19,200 bases of DNA from an uncultured Thermoguttaceae bacterium (GTDB lineage: Bacteria; Planctomycetota; Planctomycetia; Pirellulales; Thermoguttaceae), in the NCBI GenBank assembly GCA_934725735.1, contig CAKVCP010000036.1, forward strand, positions 1 through 19,200, in the 5' to 3' direction. This document shows, piece by piece, positions 14,999-19,200 of the stretch (positions are counted from its first letter, which is position 1; each line of letters begins with the position of its first letter). The notes below the pieces were generated by a model. That model did no database searches and was not told the DNA's origin. It saw only the letters and a program-made list of their open reading frames with translations. The position numbers and the translations under genes are program-made.

Positions 14999-17900
14999 AT
15001 GAAAAAGCGCCTTTTCAAACTATTGCCCGCCGCGGCGATCGCGCTAACGGCCATCGTTAGCCAGTCGGCGGTCCAAGGGGCGGAGTCTGACGTCCCTGTG
15101 GAGTCCTATCAGTTGAGCGACGGTTCGAATTGTTTTCTGGTTCCGCTCCAGGCCGACTCGATTGAATCGGAATCAGAGTATGTCGACGTCGTCGCGCTGG
15201 TCGACTTCTCCGCGGCGCAGCTCAGTTCGAGCGTGCGTCAAGCGTCGCAGGACGCGCTCTATTCTCTCGTCGAGAATCTGCCGAAAAACGCGCGCGTTCA
15301 GATCTACGCTGTCTCTAACGAAACCGAACCCGTCACCGACGGCTTCCTTTCCGTCGATTCCGCCGACCTACAGAAGGCGATCGCCAGCTTGAAGACGCGC
15401 GACGCCCTCGGCGCCGCCGACCTGCAGAAATCCTTCGCCGTCGCCGCCGACTCCTTCGATTACAACGAGAGCGCCGATCGCTCCATCGTTTTCCTCGGAC
15501 GCGGCGTCAGCACGGGCGCCCCTTTCAACGCGGAAGACTTTAACGAAACCGCGTCGATGTTGGTCGAATCGCGCGTTCCGGTGAGCTGCTACGGGGTCGG
15601 CGCGGTCGTGAACGCCGACGTTCTAGGCGCGTTGGCGAACCGCACGGGCGGCTACCTCGTCGAACGCGACGCGGACGCTAAGGTCGCGGGCGAAACCCTC
15701 GCCGCCGCCGTCTCCGCGCCCGTCTTCTTCCCTGAAGAATCGGAAATTAAACTCGGCGACGCCACCGTTTATCCGAATCCTCTTCCCCCGATCCGTAGCG
15801 ATCGCGAAACCTATTTGATCGGTTCCGCCGACGCCGCGCTGGAAGCGGGTACGATCTCCATCCCGGTCGTCCTCTCCGACGGTCGCGAAGCCGACGTCGA
15901 ATGGACTCTCGCGCCCCAGGCCCCGAGCAAGTCGAACCAGTACCTTTATCAGCTCGTTCAGAGCGCCTCTAAAGACGGCGGCGCGACCCTCCCGATCGCG
16001 GGCCGCGACGTCTTGACCGATTATCAAGTCGCGATCAGTGATTCGATCGATCAAACCCTTGATCTTGCCGAACAGGCGGCGAATCGTGGCGAATCCGCCG
16101 TGGCCGCGCGTCTTTCCGGCCTCGTTCAGGAAGAGTTCAACGACGAACTCGTTCTCGACGAAGAAACCGCCGCCGCTCCCGCGCCTGCGAAGGCCGCCGA
16201 TCCCGCGACCGACGCTCTCTTCAAAGACGCCGAAACGAAGGTTCTCGCCGCTGAAAAGGCTAATCTCCTCGAGTCCTCTGAAAGGGAAGTCGCCGTTTTG
16301 ACGCAACAGATTAAAACGCACGTCAACGTCGTGACCTCCGAAGCGCGCAAGCTCGCCAAGACCGATCCCGACGGGGCTCTCCAAGACGTCAAATTGACGA
16401 TCAACAGCATCAAGAACGAACCGACCCTCTCTCCCGCCGATCGTCAGATTCTCTTGAGCGACCTCGCCGCCACCGGCGAATTCATCAAGGCCGTCGCGGA
16501 ACAGAAGGCCGTTCGAGATTACGCCGCGCAGCAGAATCAAGCGATCGTCGACAGCCAGAAAAAGGCGCGCGACGCCACTCTCTCGAATCAGACGAAAGTC
16601 GTCGAAATCATGAAGCGCTTTGAGGCGCTCGTCAAAGAGAGCAAGTTCGTCCTCGCTGCGGAAGCCGCGAAGGCCGCCGCCGAGATCTCTCCGAATAACG
16701 CGCTCCCGACTCAGGCTCGCAACGTCGCCTTCTTGGCCGACGCTTATTCCGAAAATCAGTATCTCCGCATCTGGCGTCAGAAGAAACTTCTCGATACCCT
16801 CATGTCCGTTGAACGCGCTCACGTTCCGGTCAGCGACGAACCGCCTATAACCTATCCTGACCCCGAAGTTTGGAACAATCTTACCAAAGTTCGTAAAGAG
16901 AAATACGGTCAGGCGAATCTCACCGGTTCCGCAGAAGAACAACGCATCGCGAAAGCTCTTAATCTCAAAGTCGACGTCAACGGCGGTCCCGACGCGGATC
17001 TGACCCTCGAAGACTGGATCGAAGATATCAAACGTCAGCTTCGCGAAGAAGGCCAAGACATCAACATCGTCTTCGACTCCCTCAACATGGAAGACGCCGC
17101 AGGTCCCGCGTCCTCGCTTAATATCAACGAACAGTTGACGAACATTACGCTCCGCAAAGCGTTGAAGATCGTTCTTCGTCCTCATGAACTTGACTTCTGC
17201 ATCCTCGACGACGCGCTCTTCATCACGACGCAGGATGAGATCAAGAATAATCCGGACATCTCGACTTCGCTCCAGCTCTACGGCGTCGCCGACCTTATCA
17301 TGCAACCTAACCAGATGGGCGCCTACGGCGGAACCCAGATGGGCGGCGGCAATAACAACCGAGGCGGCGGTATGGGCGGCTTCGGAGGCGGTATGGGCGG
17401 CTTCGGCGGAGGCGGCGGCTTCGGCGGCGGTATGTTCTCCATCCCGCAAGCTCCCAAACCGGCGGCTCCCGCGATTGGCGCGAACGCCAATAACGCGAAC
17501 GACGCGATCCTCCAGAATTTCCTTGACGTGCCCGCGAACGCCGGCGAAGGTCTCTTCTCCGTTCCCGCCGAGCCCGTCGCTAAAGCCGCTCCTAAGGCGA
17601 CCGGTACTCTCGCTCAGGCTCCCGTCGACCTCAACGCGAAATGGGACGCTTGGTTCGCCGCGAACGCTCCGAAAGCCGACGCGGAACAGAACGCTCGCGA
17701 TCAGTTCTCCGCTTCTCTCGTCGTTCAGACGCAGAAGCTCATGAACTCCGATCCCGCGTCTGCCGCCGCGTTCCTGCGCTCCGCGATGCGCAACGATTGC
17801 GCCTCCGAGTGGATGTACGAAGCCCTCGCCGCCGCGCTCATCAAATCGAACGCCCCTCTGAAGGAAGTCGAAAAAGCGATCCTTTCCGTCGCCGATTTCA

Positions 17901-19192
17901 ACAACGATCCTCTCGTCGTCATGGGACTCGCCGCCTACCTTGAAAAGGTCGGCTCTCGCGAACGCGCGCTCAAGATCTATCGCGATATCTCCCGCGTCGC
18001 TCCGACTCGTCCTGAACCTTACGTCCGCGGTCTCGCCCTCGCTCGCGAACTCAACGACGAAGAAGCGCTCAAGTGGGTCGCCCTCGGCGCCGCGTCGATC
18101 GTCTGGGACGGCAAACTCGTCGAAGACGTCCAGAAGCCTTGCGAAGAAATCGCTCTCGATCTCATCGACTCGATGAAGGCTGAAGGCCGCGACGCCGAAG
18201 CCGCCGAATTCGAAAAACAACTCGCCGAAGCCTCCGTTCGCGACGTCTTCGTCGAAATCTCCTGGTCCGGCGACGCTGAACTCGACCTCTCCGTTCAGGA
18301 ACCCACCAACGCCGTCTGCTGGTTCGCTCAGAAGCGCACCGCCGCGGGGGGCGTCCTCTCCGACGAACCGATCAATCTGCGCAAATCCTTCGATGAAAAT
18401 CGCAAGGGCGTCCGCACACGCGCCTACGTCTGTCCGATGGGCTTCAGCGGCGAATACAACTTCCTCGTCTCCAAGTCCTGGGGCGAAGTCGCGCAGAACA
18501 AAGTCACCGTCAAGATCATGACGAACGTCGGCACGGAGAAGGAACACTCCGACGTCCAAGTCTTCACAATGGATAACGACGAGGCCCTCTTCACCGTTGA
18601 TCTCGTCGAAGGACGCCGTAGCGAAGAGCTTAAGGAAGAACTCCTCACCGCCTCCGCGATGATGAACCAACTTCAGATTCGCAACTCTAACGAGCTCACG
18701 AGACTCGCCAACGCTTATAAGAGCAACAAGGCGCGCAACGAAGCTCGCGAATCGAACGCCCTCCAGTCGAAAGCGAACGAATACGTCTCTTCCTACAAAC
18801 AGGAAGAAGCGAACACGGAAGTCAAGGGAGACGGCGCTCCTCAAATCGCGTACGTCACTCCTGATCCCGGTTACTACCCCGTGATCGATTACCTCGATCT
18901 TGGCGCTGGTTTCACGACCTCCGCAGGCGTCTCCGGCGATCGTCGTTACGTCCTCGTCGCACCGATGCCGAACTTCTCGCAGCTTATCAAGATGTTCACC
19001 TATAACTCTGGCGACGGTAGCTCCGGCGGCGGTGGTGGTAACGGCGGCAATAATAACAATAATAATAATAACAATAATAACAACAACCGCAACAACAATA
19101 ACAACAATAATAACAGCAATAATAACAACAACAACCGAAACAATAACAACACCCGAAACAATAACAACAACGGCGGCAATAACAACTGGTAA
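14999..19192 (+). CDS. Large secreted multidomain protein: VWA-like, STN/secretin-like, DUF2135-like, poly-Asn tail
   Basis: 1397 residues. The start at 14999 is preferred over an upstream in-frame ATG (14861) because it begins a signal peptide (MKKRLFKLLP, hydrophobic core, VQGA|ES near 28) and has GAGGA upstream. Domains: VWA-like fold at about 61-240 with a degenerate metal site (D69, S71, but A73); beta-rich part to 305; Ala/Pro linker near 391-402; charged helical, possibly coiled-coil region at 405-600; STN-like domain at about 650-750 (TLRKALKIVLRPHELDFCILDDALFITT pattern); Gly/Met/Phe repeat at 778-812; TPR-like helices at 896-1075; a DUF2135-like beta-sandwich at 1083-1207 (SWSGDAELDLSV); a Secretin-like stretch with SGDRRYVLV at 1312-1320; Gly then Asn-rich tail at 1341-1397. 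Function unknown; likely a surface or envelope protein, probably with a scaffold or binding role. It has its own promoter. Confidence 0.85.
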   Translation: MKKRLFKLLPAAAIALTAIVSQSAVQGAESDVPVESYQLSDGSNCFLVPLQADSIESESEYVDVVALVDFSAAQLSSSVRQASQDALYSLVENLPKNARVQIYAVSNETEPVTDGFLSVDSADLQKAIASLKTRDALGAADLQKSFAVAADSFDYNESADRSIVFLGRGVSTGAPFNAEDFNETASMLVESRVPVSCYGVGAVVNADVLGALANRTGGYLVERDADAKVAGETLAAAVSAPVFFPEESEIKLGDATVYPNPLPPIRSDRETYLIGSADAALEAGTISIPVVLSDGREADVEWTLAPQAPSKSNQYLYQLVQSASKDGGATLPIAGRDVLTDYQVAISDSIDQTLDLAEQAANRGESAVAARLSGLVQEEFNDELVLDEETAAAPAPAKAADPATDALFKDAETKVLAAEKANLLESSEREVAVLTQQIKTHVNVVTSEARKLAKTDPDGALQDVKLTINSIKNEPTLSPADRQILLSDLAATGEFIKAVAEQKAVRDYAAQQNQAIVDSQKKARDATLSNQTKVVEIMKRFEALVKESKFVLAAEAAKAAAEISPNNALPTQARNVAFLADAYSENQYLRIWRQKKLLDTLMSVERAHVPVSDEPPITYPDPEVWNNLTKVRKEKYGQANLTGSAEEQRIAKALNLKVDVNGGPDADLTLEDWIEDIKRQLREEGQDINIVFDSLNMEDAAGPASSLNINEQLTNITLRKALKIVLRPHELDFCILDDALFITTQDEIKNNPDISTSLQLYGVADLIMQPNQMGAYGGTQMGGGNNNRGGGMGGFGGGMGGFGGGGGFGGGMFSIPQAPKPAAPAIGANANNANDAILQNFLDVPANAGEGLFSVPAEPVAKAAPKATGTLAQAPVDLNAKWDAWFAANAPKADAEQNARDQFSASLVVQTQKLMNSDPASAAAFLRSAMRNDCASEWMYEALAAALIKSNAPLKEVEKAILSVADFNNDPLVVMGLAAYLEKVGSRERALKIYRDISRVAPTRPEPYVRGLALARELNDEEALKWVALGAASIVWDGKLVEDVQKPCEEIALDLIDSMKAEGRDAEAAEFEKQLAEASVRDVFVEISWSGDAELDLSVQEPTNAVCWFAQKRTAAGGVLSDEPINLRKSFDENRKGVRTRAYVCPMGFSGEYNFLVSKSWGEVAQNKVTVKIMTNVGTEKEHSDVQVFTMDNDEALFTVDLVEGRRSEELKEELLTASAMMNQLQIRNSNELTRLANAYKSNKARNEARESNALQSKANEYVSSYKQEEANTEVKGDGAPQIAYVTPDPGYYPVIDYLDLGAGFTTSAGVSGDRRYVLVAPMPNFSQLIKMFTYNSGDGSSGGGGGNGGNNNNNNNNNNNNNRNNNNNNNNSNNNNNNRNNNNTRNNNNNGGNNNW
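17366..17434 (+). repeat. 21-bp tandem repeat encoding GGMGGFG units
   Basis: GGCGGTATGGGCGGCTTCGG occurs identically at 17366-17385 and 17387-17406 (period 21 bp), followed by a degenerate third copy ending in GGCGGCGGTATG. It encodes a flexible Gly-rich stretch with regular Met and Phe between the STN-like and TPR-like parts of the large secreted protein. Confidence 0.7.
19049..19186 (+). repeat. Imperfect AAY trinucleotide tract encoding the Asn-rich C-terminal tail
   Basis: Mixed AAT and AAC codons encode residues 1351-1396, with 39 Asn, a few Arg, Ser and Thr, and one Gly-Gly pair; the protein ends in Trp. The mixture of synonymous codons is not a pure microsatellite, which suggests the amino-acid composition is kept by selection rather than by recent slippage alone. 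Confidence 0.85.
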
Positions 19193-19200
19193 TTGGCGTC

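Noticed and set aside
15623..18844. A 1073-codon open frame antisense to the large secreted protein gene
   Set aside because: It lies wholly inside a well-supported gene with signal peptide, promoter and domains. The gene's codon choice (C-ending Leu, Ser and others, avoiding TTA, CTA and TCA) removes stops from the opposite strand. The antisense translation has no recognisable domain.

Overview
The window reads as a chromosomal segment from a free-living or gut-associated bacterium. I infer a planctomycete-like organism (Planctomycetota, moderate confidence). The reasons are a very large secreted protein that joins a VWA-like domain, a secretin/STN-like domain and Gly/Asn low-complexity tracts, an exported GH2 glycosidase beside a sugar-phosphate-isomerase-like protein, and a complete Na+-NQR. 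No marker gene such as rRNA is present, so the taxonomy is an inference. There is no phage, IS element, CRISPR array, tRNA or rRNA that I can support.

Layout. Everything from 1 to 14366 is on the minus strand, and one very large gene on the plus strand fills the right end. From left to right: the 5' part of an exported GH2 glycosidase (1-779, running off the edge); a leader with two inverted repeats and a terminator hairpin; a xylose-isomerase-like TIM-barrel protein (966-2006) with its own promoter; tsaD (2124-3149), almost touching the end of a TupA-like ATP-grasp gene (3152-4150); a strong terminator; the canonical nqrABCDEF operon (10277 down to 4242); a 309-bp leader/terminator region; dnaE (14366 down to 10587); a 632-bp divergent intergenic region; and a 1397-residue secreted protein (14999-19192).

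How the genes work together. nqrA-F encode the six-subunit sodium-pumping NADH:quinone oxidoreductase, and the cofactor residues are present: 2Fe-2S cysteines in NqrF, paired cysteines in NqrD/E and flavinylated threonines in NqrB/C. The ApbE flavin transferase it needs is not in the window. The GH2 enzyme and the isomerase-like protein fit carbohydrate use but have separate transcription signals. tsaD (tRNA t6A) and dnaE (replication) are housekeeping genes. DnaE keeps every PHP-domain metal ligand, so it may proofread itself.

The most unusual item is the large secreted protein. Its VWA-like domain has lost most of its metal site, it carries an STN-like domain, a Gly/Met/Phe repeat and a DUF2135-like sandwich, and it ends in a tail of 47 residues of which 39 are Asn. 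Regulatory signals worth checking are the GH2 leader dyads, the nqr leader (mini-ORF plus strong hairpin) and the terminator placed directly in front of the TupA-like gene.
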